64,000 nt of DNA, taken from assembly GCA_018398805.1 (NCBI GenBank), contig JAGFBZ010001285.1, positions 496,001 to 560,000 on the forward strand, in the 5' to 3' direction. Both the position numbers and the translations under genes were made by a program. This document shows positions 1 to 54,600 of the stretch, piece after piece (position 1 is the first letter of the stretch; each line of letters opens with the position of its first letter). The notes under the pieces are model-generated. The model did no database searches. It saw only the letters and a list, made by a program, of their open reading frames with translations, and was not told where the DNA came from. The stretch is from Hirundichthys speculiger (lineage: Eukaryota; Chordata; Actinopteri; Beloniformes; Exocoetidae).

Positions 1-298
1 TATGTGCAGAGTTTAGGCTCAAATCGGCTCTAAAAAGCGCCACCCTTAAACTTTCACCCAATCCTGTTGACTTTAGCGCCAGGATTGTGCAATGGAGGGA
101 GAGTATTCAGACCGGACTGATCCGCTGGCTTCCCATGACCATATTCTCTATTAACTAGAGATTTCCAGCTGAGGGAATACGTTACATTTGTAATCTGCTA
201 GAGCCAGATATTGGCAGCGCCACCAAACGCAGCCGTGCGCTCACAGTAGCGCAAACGGTGTGCGTTTCTTTGCATTTCTTTGCCGCGGGAACCTACAT

Positions 299-583
299 TA
301 GAGATGCGCGAATGACGTATATTTTAACCCGCAACCGCTTCTTAAAATCTCTATCCGCCCGCTATCCATTTGCAGGAACGTTTTTTCACCAATTTTCAAA
401 ACCGAACCGAACCGAATCCTTTTTAATAATATGTAAAATATTTTTTTCTTATTATTATTATTTGAGTGCTTCAACCGCAACCCGCCCGAATTTAATTAAA
501 GTATTATTTTTTGACGAGTCATCCGCCCGATATGCGGATTATCCGCTCCGCCCGCGGGTGCGCGGTTCATCCGCGCATCTCTA
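299..583. mobile_element. non-autonomous hAT element with 8-bp target duplication
   Basis: A 285-base element with terminal inverted repeats TAGAGATGCGCGAATGA (left) and its near-perfect complement at the right end. It is flanked by a perfect 8-bp direct repeat ACCTACAT (291-298 and 584-591), the hAT-type target duplication. The interior holds CG-rich subterminal repeats (CCGCCCG, ATCCGC). ORFs across it are incidental. Confidence 0.85.
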
Positions 584-591
584 ACCTACAT

Positions 592-2060
592 GCATTCAGT
601 TGGTGATGCAGAAAATCTGAGCCAGAATACTGGAATAAAGGTTGTACTTGCTCTTACTGAGCTGCTGAATATGTTTGTAGTATTCCCTGGCCATCTGCCC
701 ACGCTTCAAATAAAAGAAGCGTTCTACTAAATCGCAGGTAACATAAATTAATAGTCCATTATATTGATAATCAGTGTGACGTGGAATTTCATGTGAAATG
801 TTTTAATATAATTCATTCATAAGATTCCCCAGGGTGATAGGGTACCTATTAAAGTGGCTGGTGAGTGTATATTGGTATCACATATAATATTAAATCTTAA
901 ATTAATTTCACATAGATTTAGCAAAAAACTAAAGTGATTTTCATTTATCATTCATAATGGGACAGTCAGACCTACATAATGTTTAAATCTGCTGCATTAA
1001 GTTTAAAGTTTAAGCGCTCTTAAAGAGGGAGAGAGATTAATTAAGGTGCTTTAAAGGTGGAGTAGGTGTTGTTTGAAAAACGGTTCCAGCAATCCAACTC
1101 AAGTGAGATTTTGAAAATATACACTCCCTCCCTCCTCCCAAAGGCTCCGCCTCCTCCTCTTCAGCTCACCCCTCGAAACCACGCCTTCACATGATTCACG
1201 ACTGCATGAACCATAGGGAGGGAGGGAGCGAGGGGTGATATTTGATGGACGTATTAGGCAGCCAATCAAAATAGTGATGATCACTTTTTTGATTGGTCAG
1301 AGTTTTTCTCTGATTATACCTTCTAGACTGGACCAAAATGTTTAGTTTTTTTTGCAAACATTTTATTTCAGTGGTTGCAATGGAAATGTGAAAAGGTTTT
1401 CAGGCAATATTGTAAAAAGTGTTGCAAAAAAACAACACCCACCCCACCTTTAAGTGGTGAAATAAATATAACTTACAAATTTACACGATCTGCAATTTTT
1501 TTGCCAGCACTCCTCTCTGGCTTTATTCACACCTACAGTGTTGCTTTTGGCCGTAAAGATTTCTTTGAAATCCTCATAGCCCTGCATTATTAAAACCTGT
1601 TCCTCCTGACTGAAATATACGGACCGCCATCTATCCATTTGATCCGGAAGAGGCGTCAAATGACGCGTCAAACACCTCCTTTTATGTGAACGCGCACAGA
1701 GCAGAAAGCAGAAAGCCGCGGTTAACAAAGATAGTTGATAACCACCGTCGTGGTACCGGTTATCTCTGATGGCGAGTTTCAGGTTTGTTAAGCCAGCTCA
1801 CCCAAAGAAAGCCTGGCTGTGTCCAACTTGCTTCGTAGTTCACCCCTCAGGTCTGAAGCAGAGAAGTCTACTAAGTGTTTGACTCAGATTTCAGAATAAC
1901 TATGATCTGAAGGTTTTTTCCACATTGTTTAGATCATATTAATCCAAAGATATATGGTTGTTACCTACTCCCTCTTCTATGATTACTCACAGCAGCAGGT
2001 TATATATTGGAGAATATAACACAGACAACTGGAACAATAGCATCAATTAGATGAAGTTTG
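592..2060. other. noncoding stretch upstream of the first rhpn2 exon seen
   Basis: No coding exon was recognised. It holds a C-rich/G-rich inverted pair (CCCTCCCTCC near 1125 and GGGAGGGAGGGAG near 1216), a CCAAT-bearing palindrome at 1263-1297, and at about 1735-1860 sequence resembling repeats common in fish genomes. It probably lies in an rhpn2 5' intron, since earlier rhpn2 exons must be left of the window. Confidence 0.5.
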
Positions 2061-2064
2061 ACAA

Positions 2065-2250
2065 GTTGGTGCCGAGCTCGGCCTTTCTCATGTTAACGGG
2101 ACTAGTATTACAGATATTAGCTTTAGCTTGGGTAATACCTGCAATACTAGTCCCGTTGACATGAGAAAGGCCAAGCTCAGCACCAACTCGGCCTTTCTCA
2201 TGTCAACAGGACTAGTATTGCAGGTATTAGCTTTAGCTTGGGTAGCGTTG
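2065..2250. repeat. hairpin plus third copy (forward-inverted-forward repeat)
   Basis: A ~56-base unit appears three times: forward at 2065-2119, inverted at 2131-2187, and forward again from 2187. The first two form a long hairpin with an 11-base loop. Core text is CGGCCTTTCTCATG and GGGACTAGTATT. The third copy extends through GTATTAGCTTTAGCTTGGGTA. Confidence 0.8.
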
Positions 2251-3089
2251 TCAACTGTATGAAACTAGGGCTGGACGACACGACCAAAACTTATATCATA
2301 ATATTTTTCTAAATTTTGGTCAATACAATATAATTCAAATATCAAAGCTGCCATGCTTTTTCCCCTTTTTTTACTTCTTTTTTTTTTTCTACTTTGTGCG
2401 TTAAACAAGCAAAGTTTGTAAATGACATGATTTTGATGTCTGACTGCCCCCTTCAGAGGTTCATTGAATGCATGAATGCTGCATTGGGTTATTCTAAGTA
2501 ATGAGTACATTTTTATTTTTTTCATTTCATTTTCATTTGTAGAAGTAAAAAAAAAATTCTGTCATAAATGACTGACAACTAAGGGCGAAAACAACAACAC
2601 ATTTTCTTTTTTTGATCTTTATAGATTTTGCTGGTTATTCGGTCAGTTATAATATTCGGTCAAAGCTTTGTCAGGAATAAAGATGATACAGCTCTTAAAA
2701 GCTGTTAATCATTACTAGAACAGCTATTGGAATACAAGAAAACATGGGTTTATTACTTTAGCCGATCATAAATAATCTACCGGAAAACAAGAGGAAGAAA
2801 TGTGATATGAAGGAAGTGCTGTCTCTCAGTGAGTTGGCTGTGTCTCTTACAAGCTTGCTACTATATTGGACTGCCTGAGATAATCCAGTTTCTGCTTTTA
2901 TTACATCCACCTTGTGTTCTTTGTTGACTTTGACAGGGATAGCTCGTGTCACAACAGGTTGTTGTAAAGACTGTTAATAGCCTGCTGTCAAATATGTGTC
3001 TGTCACTTAACAGAAGCTTCTTGGAAAGAAAAATGAAAGGAGTTTGGCCTCATCTTCTGCCTCTAAAGGATCAATCACCTTTTCCTTTG

Positions 3090-3979
3090 CTCTTCAGTAT
3101 TAATGTGATTTCATCCTCTCCTTTTGTCCTTTGAGGCAGACAGGAACTAGCTTTCTGTCTGCCTGCATTCTTTCAGTACCTTATAGTCTTCCCAGTGAAT
3201 GCTGGGGGGAAAACGACCTGTCCTTGTTTTCTCTACCAGCTCACCTGCAGCCCAGATAACATTCTTCATGCATTTCTCACACAAGCTTTTGGCCAACTAT
3301 TGTTTTTTTTTTGGGGGGGGGGGGGGCTAAAAAGTCTGAAGGAAGAATATTAAAACGCTGTATTAAAACCGTTTACTACACCATTATGTTTTACTAACTT
3401 TTTTCATGCTGCACTTTTTCATGTGAGTTTGTTTTGTTTTGTTGTGTTTGTCCTTGGCTGCCATCGATTTCCCTGCCGCTGGTTTTTCGTCTTTTTCTGC
3501 ATTCCTCTTTCAATCAGCAACAGGTGGAGTTTGTCTGGTTAGACGAGTTCTCTTCTCTTCTCTTCTCTTCTCTTCTCTTCTCTTCTCTTCTCTTCTCTTC
3601 TCTTCTCTTCTCTTCTCTTCTCTTCTCTTCTCTTCTCTTCTCTTCTCTTCTCTTCTCTTCTCTGATCAAAGGCTCTGTTGAAAATTATAGCAAACTTGCC
3701 AAAAGAAGAAAAAAAAAACTGCATTACCAGAAAAGAGGATGGGGTAAACTTAAGTCAAGCCACACTTGCTGGCTTACAGTCTCGTTCCCACGCACTGCTG
3801 GATGATATTAGATATTAAAATAGGATTTTAATAACAGCCTCTGGGTTAGTTTGCATCTGTTCTGTCCAAACCACAAAACCTTTACCTCTTTAACCCTGAT
3901 AGTTTTTCCAAAATGTAGCCTCCTCAAAACCAGTCAGCGGGCCAAAAGGAAGGGATGAAATCACATTAATACTGAAGAG
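3090..3979. repeat. 27-bp perfect inverted repeat about 860 bases apart
   Basis: The sequence at 3090-3116 (beginning CTCTTCAGTATTAATG) is exactly complementary to 3953-3979, with looser matches beyond. Between the arms lie a G-run (3313-3327) and a TTCTC microsatellite. It may be the ends of an old foldback element. Confidence 0.65.
3548..3663. repeat. (TTCTC)n microsatellite, about 23 units
   Basis: An uninterrupted pentanucleotide run of TTCTC, purely pyrimidine on the + strand. ORFs through it are artefacts of the repeat. Confidence 0.97.
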
Positions 3980-4962
3980 GGGATGACTTCCCAGTTTTAT
4001 GTTTTTGTAGTGTCAAGAGTTAACAAAGTGTGTGTGTTCTTAGGCATAAACGGTGTGTGTTTTAAATAAAGGTTAAAGTGTTGGAGAATTTTAGATGCAT
4101 ATGGTGCAAAGCCAAACCTCTAAAGCCTTCACTGGGTCAAATCTGGTTAAACTGTTTTATCTCTTTAATGTGAAAGTAGGACTGTTTTTAACTCTGTGCC
4201 AACACTATCACCTTTCATGTTGCAAATTACATCCTCTGTAATTACAGAGGAGATTGGCAGTCAGGTGATGAAGTAACTCACTCTGGATAGACAGGTTCTG
4301 GGTGGGGATGCATGCATGTTTGTGCTTTTTTTTTTTTTTTATACAATTGACAGATAACTTGTAAGGACTGGGTGTAAAACACAGATAAGGTGAGACCACC
4401 AGGCTGTGAGACTTGTATCACCACAGATGCATGTGAATTGTAGGTTGTGTTTTCACTTACTGACAGCAAAAAATAAATTCTGGATTACAAAAGCTCCATA
4501 CACTTTTTCTTATCTCTGCTACGCAGTGATGACTAACCTCTTTGTTCTTTTCCCATGTAGACACTCTTTACATGTGCACATTCACAGAGACATAAATGTA
4601 AGCACATTTTGTGGAGTTATCATCTTTACATTAACACCAAAATATTGCATATCAGTGCACAGCAAGTGTGATACATCTGACCTGCACTCAGCTCCACAGA
4701 AGGAGCGTATTTGTTGGATGCCAAATCAAGCGCACAGTAGGGCACAATGACGTATGTCTGTGGTCCAGTTTTACCAGAAGAGACGCACTTGTTTTAATAA
4801 TAAGTTACAAGACAGCTTGGCTACATCTAAGTGGATAATAGCGAAGGCAGATGCGTTTGTTTTTTTCCTTCCTTCTTCCTTTTTCTTACTCAGGCTTTTT
4901 TTTAATATCCTTTTTTTTGTTTGTTTAATCTTTGGCATTTCTCTCTCTACATCTATGTGCAG
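3980..4962. other. intron sequence before first visible rhpn2 exon
   Basis: AT-rich, with short ORFs but no recognised protein. It ends in a pyrimidine-rich tract and the CAG acceptor at 4960-4962. Confidence 0.5.
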
Positions 4963-22391
<17,429 letters not shown>

Positions 22392-24190
22392 GCTAACTGC
22401 AGACGCTTGACTCTGTAAATATTGTGCAGCGCACATATGGAGCCCATATGGCTATATACAGTACTTTGCTGTACCCATATTGGACTGGCTATGGTACATT
22501 TTAAGTGCCCTTTTGCATTTCCACTGGAAAACATAGCAGCAATATACGCTGCTTGTATGTCACTAGCATTAGGGTGACATTATTGCCAACTACTACAAAA
22601 AGTGTCTGCATCAAATACTGCTCGAAGGGGCACTATGCAAATGAGTGGGCACTTAACAGCACACCTCTGTATCTGAAGGAAGCTGGACTGAACTCCAGTT
22701 ATTAATGAAAGATCATACTGTGCCATGCAAGTATGTGTACAGCATAGTACAACTGCAATGTAGGGACCATTCCACTTTATTTATACACAAACATTGAGAT
22801 AGGAGACTTAGTTACACTTCTACCCAAGCATTTCCCACAGGAAATGCTCCAGAATAGGTGGTGAAAGAAAAACAGAATTGTGCAAACACACCCAGTGCCA
22901 GTCTTACTTGATTGCAAGACAGCGATATATGTGTATACATATGTGAAGGATTCTTTCTTTGCCATATTATTTGTTGCTGGTGTTTAAAAGTCATATAATT
23001 TCTAATTAGATATTTACATTTAATAAACATTACAAAGTGCTTAACAGTGATTGAAGGGGGAAAGGATTTTTTTTTTGTTTGTTTGTTTTAGTTTTTTTCC
23101 ATTTTATGTGGGGGGAGTTGCAGAACGCAATAAGCTATAAGCTGCTAAAAAATCAAATACTTTGTGATGCTGTCATTTTTTTTATTTCTTAGACAGCCTT
23201 TGATGAGTAGTGTATAAGTTGAGTGCCATGCATGGGAGACAATATGATTGAGAATTCTTCTATTTAATTTTTGCTTTATGTTTCAGTCATGCTGTAGACT
23301 AATATGCCTCCATGTCGCTGTTATGCCAGGATGAATCATTTACCTGATATATCTTACTCATCTCCAGCCTGTGCATTTATATTAATGTGAATCTTGATGT
23401 TGTCTTAGCTTATTTTGTCTCAAGAAGGGAGGATAAGTGGGTAAACTGATGATTTTCATGCATTACACTAGACAGCCAACTATGACTTTAATCAAAGCCC
23501 ACAGTCAGTTTTCTACAGCTTCTCTTCTTCATCCTTGTTGCATCACACACTTTACTGACACTTTGCAGTGTTGGACTTTCTCTTTATCTACAAAGTAGAT
23601 TCTTATACACATTTGATAATCAAATTATTTATGTAAAATAAAAAAGCAACAATAAATATAAATATCTGTAAGAAGTAGGTTTTAGTTCTTGTTAATGGTC
23701 AAGTTGTGTATTGTTGCAATTTGTATGTCTTGGTTTTGTGGAGGAATGTATTTTACTAGCCTTGCTTAATACTTTGGTGAACTTATACCATTTGTTTACG
23801 TAAAGATATTTTTAAATAATGTGTTTTTAAAACAGTAACACTGAAAAAATTTACTATTAACTGTTTGCTGTCTATTTACTCCATATGGTGTTGTGCCATA
23901 TATGTTGGATCATGAAGTAATGTAAAAGAATACTGTGCGGTGATTGCTCCATATTGTACTAAATAAGTGAAGTATGTATACCCACACAATATATATTGCT
24001 GTAACATTCTTTTAATACCACAGTGCCTAATGAGTTTAAATGATCCATTGTGTATATACAAAGGTCATAGTATCCTTGTCTTCAACAGCTTTCATGGTAA
24101 GCACCGATGCAGCTCATTGTGCTGTACAGCTTCTTAATTGTTCGGGATTTCTCATTTGTAAACTCTAATAAAAGAGAATAAACAACAGGG
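22392..24190 (+). other. rhpn2: rhpn2 3' untranslated region
   Basis: About 1.8 kb of AT-rich sequence follows the rhpn2 stop with no convincing reading frame. It ends near two AATAAA poly(A) signals (24167-24172 and 24177-24182). The exact cleavage site is inferred, not seen. Antisense ORFs in this stretch are short and unlike any known protein. Confidence 0.7.
24167..24182 (+). terminator. rhpn2: tandem poly(A) signals of rhpn2
   Basis: Two AATAAA hexamers ten bases apart sit about 1.8 kb after the rhpn2 stop and about 1 kb before the cep89 start. They are the best candidate 3'-end signal for rhpn2. Confidence 0.6.
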
Positions 24191-24735
24191 CTAAGATAAT
24201 TTTTTTAAGAGTATGGATGTGGTTTTGTGTATTTCTGAAGTTCAAATACCAGTCAGGTTAGAAATGTCTGGAATGAAGTTCAGGCCCCAGTGAACCAGCA
24301 TGCATCAAGTCAGTCCTTGTGTTTTTGGCTCTTGTTAAGTCTGACTGGGACCACATGACATCTTAATCCTGTAATAACTGAATCAACTAAAAAGAAATGT
24401 AATTAAGCTTTACTCAATGGGCCTTGTTGCAGCCATAGTATTCAAAGACTTTTTACAGCACCTTGGCATTAAGGGAGTTTTCATCTACAACATGTGGTAG
24501 GACCGTGTGACATTCGGAAAGAGCTGGCTTAGTATCATCATAGCATTGCTCTTTGAGGGGTGTCCAAAATAAACCTCTCTTTAGAAGTAAAGAGTTATTT
24601 TAAAAAATAAGTTTTACTAAACTGTGCCCATCTAGTTTCTTTTTCAATTATGTGCATAAAATCCAAACAAATGTATGGCTTGTCCTGGAAAATGGTCTGC
24701 TGCATTACTACTAAACCTCAGTTTGATCAATAATG

Positions 24736-24738
<3 letters not shown>

Positions 24739-24802
<64 letters not shown>

Positions 24803-24806
24803 ATAT
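24739..24806. repeat. (TA)n microsatellite
   Basis: About 34 TA units with one slip, between rhpn2 and cep89. Confidence 0.95.
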
Positions 24807-24864
24807 TTTTTTTTTAAATGTTTTTATTTTTTCCTAAACAGTAAATAAAGGAGGGCTCTGTCGC

Positions 24865-25218
24865 CCTCTATTGGACAGACTGTTTATTGGTAAAGACGCC
24901 GTTGCTATGTGAATAGAAACAATCTCTGATTGGCTACATCTGAGGAAGGAGACCAATCAGCACTACTGTTGTAGCGAGGTCGCTTCCTGTGGTTAAGCGT
25001 CTAGATACCAATACGACGGTTTTTTTTTTTCCCAGTTAACCTCATTGTTATACCTGATCTTTGTAAAGTATTTAGAACCAATTTAAAACGTGTAACATCG
25101 TCAAAGACAGATTTGGGCATTTGTAGTGGTATTGGACCGAAAGACTAGTTTGCAAAGTGAAGCCGTTGTCTTGTTTTTTTTAACGAAACGTAACGTTAAA
25201 TCGATCAACTTTGTCATT
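24865..25218 (+). promoter_or_regulatory. cep89: putative cep89 promoter and 5' UTR with CCAAT boxes and X-box-like site
   Basis: Within 350 bases of the cep89 ATG there are four CCAAT boxes: ATTGG at 24870-24874, 24886-24890 and 24929-24933, and CCAAT at 24953-24957. The last two face each other about 20 bases apart, as in NF-Y promoters. GTTGCTATGTGAAT at 24901-24914 resembles the RFX X-box (GTTGCCATGGCAAC), the usual control site of ciliary genes. There is no obvious TATA box. The transcription start was not determined. Motif reading is direct; function is inferred. Confidence 0.5.
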
Positions 25219-49408
<24,190 letters not shown>

Positions 49409-51068
49409 GTAAGTTCCTTGATCAAAATCAGTTTTCACACTACAAGCAGCTCTGGTTGTAAACCCTTTTATTACATGAATATGAATATGTATTCATGTAA
49501 TCTACTGTATGCAGGTCAATGTTTTGAAGACGTCAGCTTCACTTTGTCTTTTAAAAACGTTACATTTCTGATCATAGACAGAATTAAATCTAAGGGTTTG
49601 TGTATATTCTGCACCAAACAAGGAGGATGTCTTGCCAGTAAGGTGTACCCTAAAGCTGCACTGCTACCTGGCAGGCCAGTGAATTTGAGCCTAACCCTTG
49701 GTGCCTGGCAATTTGTGAAGCAACACATTTGACTCATCTGGTGTCTGAACTGATCAGACTGAAGCACATTCCAGTTCATTTTGCTCAAGACAACCCTCAA
49801 GTATTGCTCCGATTGATCGCAGCACTCTAGTTCAATCGATATGCCATCTGCTATCAGCCTCCACTACTCACAAAACATAAACTGATGAGCAGTCGAGTCT
49901 CTGATTGCCATCTCGCAAACTGAGTTAATTTGTCCCCGTTTTCTTTTTTTTTCTCTTTGTTCTCGAGCTGCTCCTCTGACACTGCTGCTAGTTTATTATT
50001 GTGATCAGTATTCGTACTTGTTATTCTTCTCTGTTCTGCGACATTCATGCTGCTGACACTACTGGTCCTATCGCATTTTCCAACGAGCTGATTCCACTAT
50101 TGTGTCTGCTGGAAATGTTCCCCTGTGCATTTAAGCAGAATCTCTGGTTTCATGTGTAGATATGCAGATGTGAGTGTGAACATACTGCACCAGCAAAAAG
50201 GATTCACCACAAAGAGAAGCTGCAAAAAGAAACAGACTCCTGGTGGATGTCGTTGTTACTGGATACTCTCACCTCAAACTGAAGACGGCAGGAAGTAACA
50301 CCTGTTTGGTTATCCATGATTAGGGACTGAAAGACTGAGCCTCGTTTTTTTCTTTTTTTTTTAATCTCATCCTTTCTTTTAAACAAACTCAAACATTGAT
50401 ATCCATTTTTGAACCAAAAGCCTATTCCAGTGATCACCATGGCAACCTTTTCTGCATTTACCCACTTTGCCATCTTAGTTTTTATCTTACGTCTGACAGT
50501 TCACCGTTCAGTACATTGTGGTACAGCTTTTCTTCTTCATATATTGATTTATTTATTCTAAAATGAACATGACACTAGCTATTCAGTGTCAGTGTTGTGT
50601 CAGCAGCGCTTGTCATTCAAGCAGCAGCAGGGAAACCTTTCAGGGCTTCTGACCAGTTTATTAGTCTCACTATAGCAACAGCACTGAGAAAGAGGTGTGC
50701 GTTTGATTATGGGGGCAATTAGAGCGATCAGACCTTTTGAAAAGGGGAAGTTGTAAATGTTAATTGTGCAGAGGGCCACTTTTTTTTTTCCTCATCCTTT
50801 TATACTTAATCAGCCCTTTCCCTCATTGCCTACCAGCCAAACAATAAATAACCAGGGACTTAAAAGGAGGATTATATCAGTCTTTCACAGGGCTGCCGTG
50901 AAGGAGGAAAAAAAACACCCATCAGAAGGTATCAGGCTCCAAGGATTAGGATTAGGTTTTTAAAATTCCTGATATAATGAACACTAAATTAATAAACTAA
51001 GAAAAAAATAAAAAAATCATCTTCATTATCTTCACTATAAATGGCTCAAATGAGTAGTTGACTGATCA
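49409..51068. other. cep89 intron or downstream sequence
   Basis: Follows the last exon found. No further cep89 exon, RNA gene or identifiable transposon was recognised. Confidence 0.4.
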
Positions 51069-51074
51069 ATTGAC

Positions 51075-51167
<93 letters not shown>

Positions 51168-51196
51168 TATATATCTATATATATATATATATATAC
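51069..51196. repeat. (TA)n microsatellite
   Basis: About 60 TA units with small interruptions, directly left of a small inverted-repeat element. Confidence 0.95.
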
Positions 51197-51205
51197 ACAG
51201 TCATA

Positions 51206-51696
<491 letters not shown>

Positions 51697-51699
51697 CAT

Positions 51700-54600
51700 G
51701 TTGACTGACTATTCTATCGATCATCTAGATGTCTCCTAATGTAAAAACATTTTCTTGCTTGATATTGATGTCATTGTCAACTTCTGACCACTAGCAAATA
51801 AAAGAGAAGACAAGTCCAGGTAATATACTTGAGGAAGGAAAATCTTGCACCCAGAGAAGGCATATAGGGCCTTTACACTCATATGTAGTTTGTGTATCTT
51901 GTGTATATATATTTTTTTACTTGTTTATTTTTTTAATTATCACTGGCTCACTCAGCATTTACATGACTTGGTCTACTTAGGCATAATGTGGTTTAACAGT
52001 AGGATAACATCAGCTGTTCACTGGGTTTTATATTTTGCTCATTTAGACTTTTCACAGGGCTGCACGACTGTTAACACATTCTGTTATTTTTAGAGGCCTT
52101 CCACTCACAACTGACTTATAAAAGCAAAGGAACGTGTGGTGATATTGACCATTTACATAAATACAGCTAATAATTTATCATCACATTTTCCCAATTACAT
52201 CATCTACAGATTCACAGCACAGCATCACACATCACATCCAGTTTAGCCCAGATGAGACAGGAGCGTGTTTGGCATATATGTGCATTGTCCATCAAAAGTA
52301 TGTTGATGAACAAAATAGGTGTTTTGACTTCAAGGTGTTTGCCTTTGAAATCAAAAGATAAACATTAAATGGAAAAAGAGCAGTTATTTTGTTAGATTTA
52401 GTGACATTCACATGCATTTTACTTTTTCACAGAGTTTACTGATTTACCCTGGTTGCGCTGCCCCCATCTTTCAGGTGCACAAAATGACTCTGAAACTAGT
52501 ATGTTGACAGTGTTACTTTTAAGTCCAGGTGTGTCCTCCTGCATGACTTCTTCACACATAAAGGGACAACCGTCATTTCACTTTTCTTTTTGAGGTCAAA
52601 ATCTGTTTGGATTGTGTGTACATCAACTTGAAGACCAGAAAACTGATTATTGACAGCAACAGCATGCCTGTGGCGTCTGAGAATAAAGGCTACCTGGCTA
52701 CCAGGCTACCTGAGTACCACAGATTATGATGTGTAATGTGGCAGCACACCCACTCATCCAGGGCTTTGCAGATCTGCGCTTTTCCAGTTTTCCCCTCACC
52801 AGTGGCTTCCTCTGGTTATTCCAGGCAAAGCAGACAGGATTACCACAGGATTACTGCTCATGTAGCCGTCAGTGCTACACTGACTTTTCATTGTCCAAAT
52901 GACAACATCTTCCCCATTTTGTTCTACCTGTCAGGACAGTGATGACACACAGCCCTTATCCTCAATCAGTGCCTGCTCTTACCAGTGACATCTTTCGGCC
53001 ACTTAAGCCATGTCACGTCAGCCATGAGGAGATAGATGTGTAGCATCTGTGCTTTGGATCTATGTTATTTACGGTGTGCAGCCTTGCAGTTAGTGCACCA
53101 TGGTTGTTTGAAAGTAGAAAATAATGTAAAATGACTTATCTGTGTCGCTTGTTTTGGTTTGGTGCTTTCTTAACCGGAAGTAGTTGCGTTTGCAACACGT
53201 TACTACCACCTGAGCGGATACAAATAGCATCATTTCATTGTACTTGGGTAGCCTGTATTGCAGGTTGTCATGTAAAAAAGAAAAGTCTAGTCACTGACCC
53301 CAGTAAAACCCCATGTGCTCAGCTTAAAAAGAAACGTTTGGGGCACCAGGTGCAGTATTTTTCTGTTGACTTTAATCCCACACTCTTTCTGTTCAATGTT
53401 GTCAAATGTAATACCAGCTCATCTTTCTTCATGGACTTCTGACTTCACTGAGCTGTTTCAGAAAGATTACGTTTTCAATCTCAGCATTTTATTCCTCGGG
53501 TTTTGTGCTTTTTTTTTTCTTTGCCGTACACTATTTCATTGGAGCACATGGGGGTTGCTTTACATGATGAGATTATCATGCTGCCTATCATGCTCATTCA
53601 GCAATATTACAAGCTGCATGTGATTCATTTGAATGGAAATGCACATTTATTTTCCTTTTATCGTTGGCACCCGCTTTTCTTCCAAACCCAAAATGGTGCC
53701 AAATTCCAGTAGGGGCTATCTTTTGACTGAAGAGCTACGTCTCTGTTCTCAACTGTAGGATTCAATCATGGTTGTAAACCTGCTGTGATGGTAGTGTGTG
53801 GGATAGGGATTGTGCATAACTGTACTATAAAGAGAAAGCAGACTGTCACTACATTATTCATATGCAATTAAAATTCATGACTTGTCATTTCCTGAAACTC
53901 CTGCTATTTTAGTGCATGCATGCATGAATAGTCAGGTTGCAGTATAGCCATGTCACAGGTTTGAATGAGGCATACTGTTTGATTCCTTTACTGTATAAAA
54001 GATATTATCCTCTCCTTGACAGCTTTCTTGCACAGTTAATCAGTAAGTTACTATAATACTGTCCTGAGCGCTGTGATCGTATATCCTCTCCTCCCTCTTT
54101 TCTATTTTTCTATTTCCCTATGGATCAGTTTGTGTGGTTCTGCTTAAAAACAGAAAACCACAAAATGGTCTGAGACCCATAGCTTCTCCTTGAATAATTA
54201 GACCACTGGCTGTGTTAATTAGTACTTTTATTCAAAGAAACAGTTGCTGTGAGAACGGATAGCAGAGAGTCAGTGAACCCCCTGAATAACCTGGAAAAGG
54301 TTCTTCCGTCCTCCATATTATGACCAAACTGGGAATTTTACATTGATTACCGAGATTAGTGTTTTTAATAGAAGTACTCGCTGAACTCAGAGACGTGGAA
54401 GTCGGGGCCTTGTAGGTGCAAAATGGTACACAAGAGGAAGAGATCTGGGGAACACTAGTAAATCATTATCACCTGACTGACCTGCAGCTGCTGTCCATTT
54501 TTCTGTGATATTTAATTTAGTTTTTTCCTTTTTCTTCCTTTTCTCATAGTCAGCTGCACTGTATAAACCAGTTTAAGCAGTTTATGTCCACACCACTGTT

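Noticed and set aside
3434..3805. ORFs of 80 and 123 codons on + and an RREEK repeat protein on -
   Set aside because: They run through the TTCTC repeat and have no other support.
4406..4750. 114-codon ORF before the first rhpn2 exon
   Set aside because: No homology, low-complexity composition and no fit to the missing rhpn2 N-terminus.
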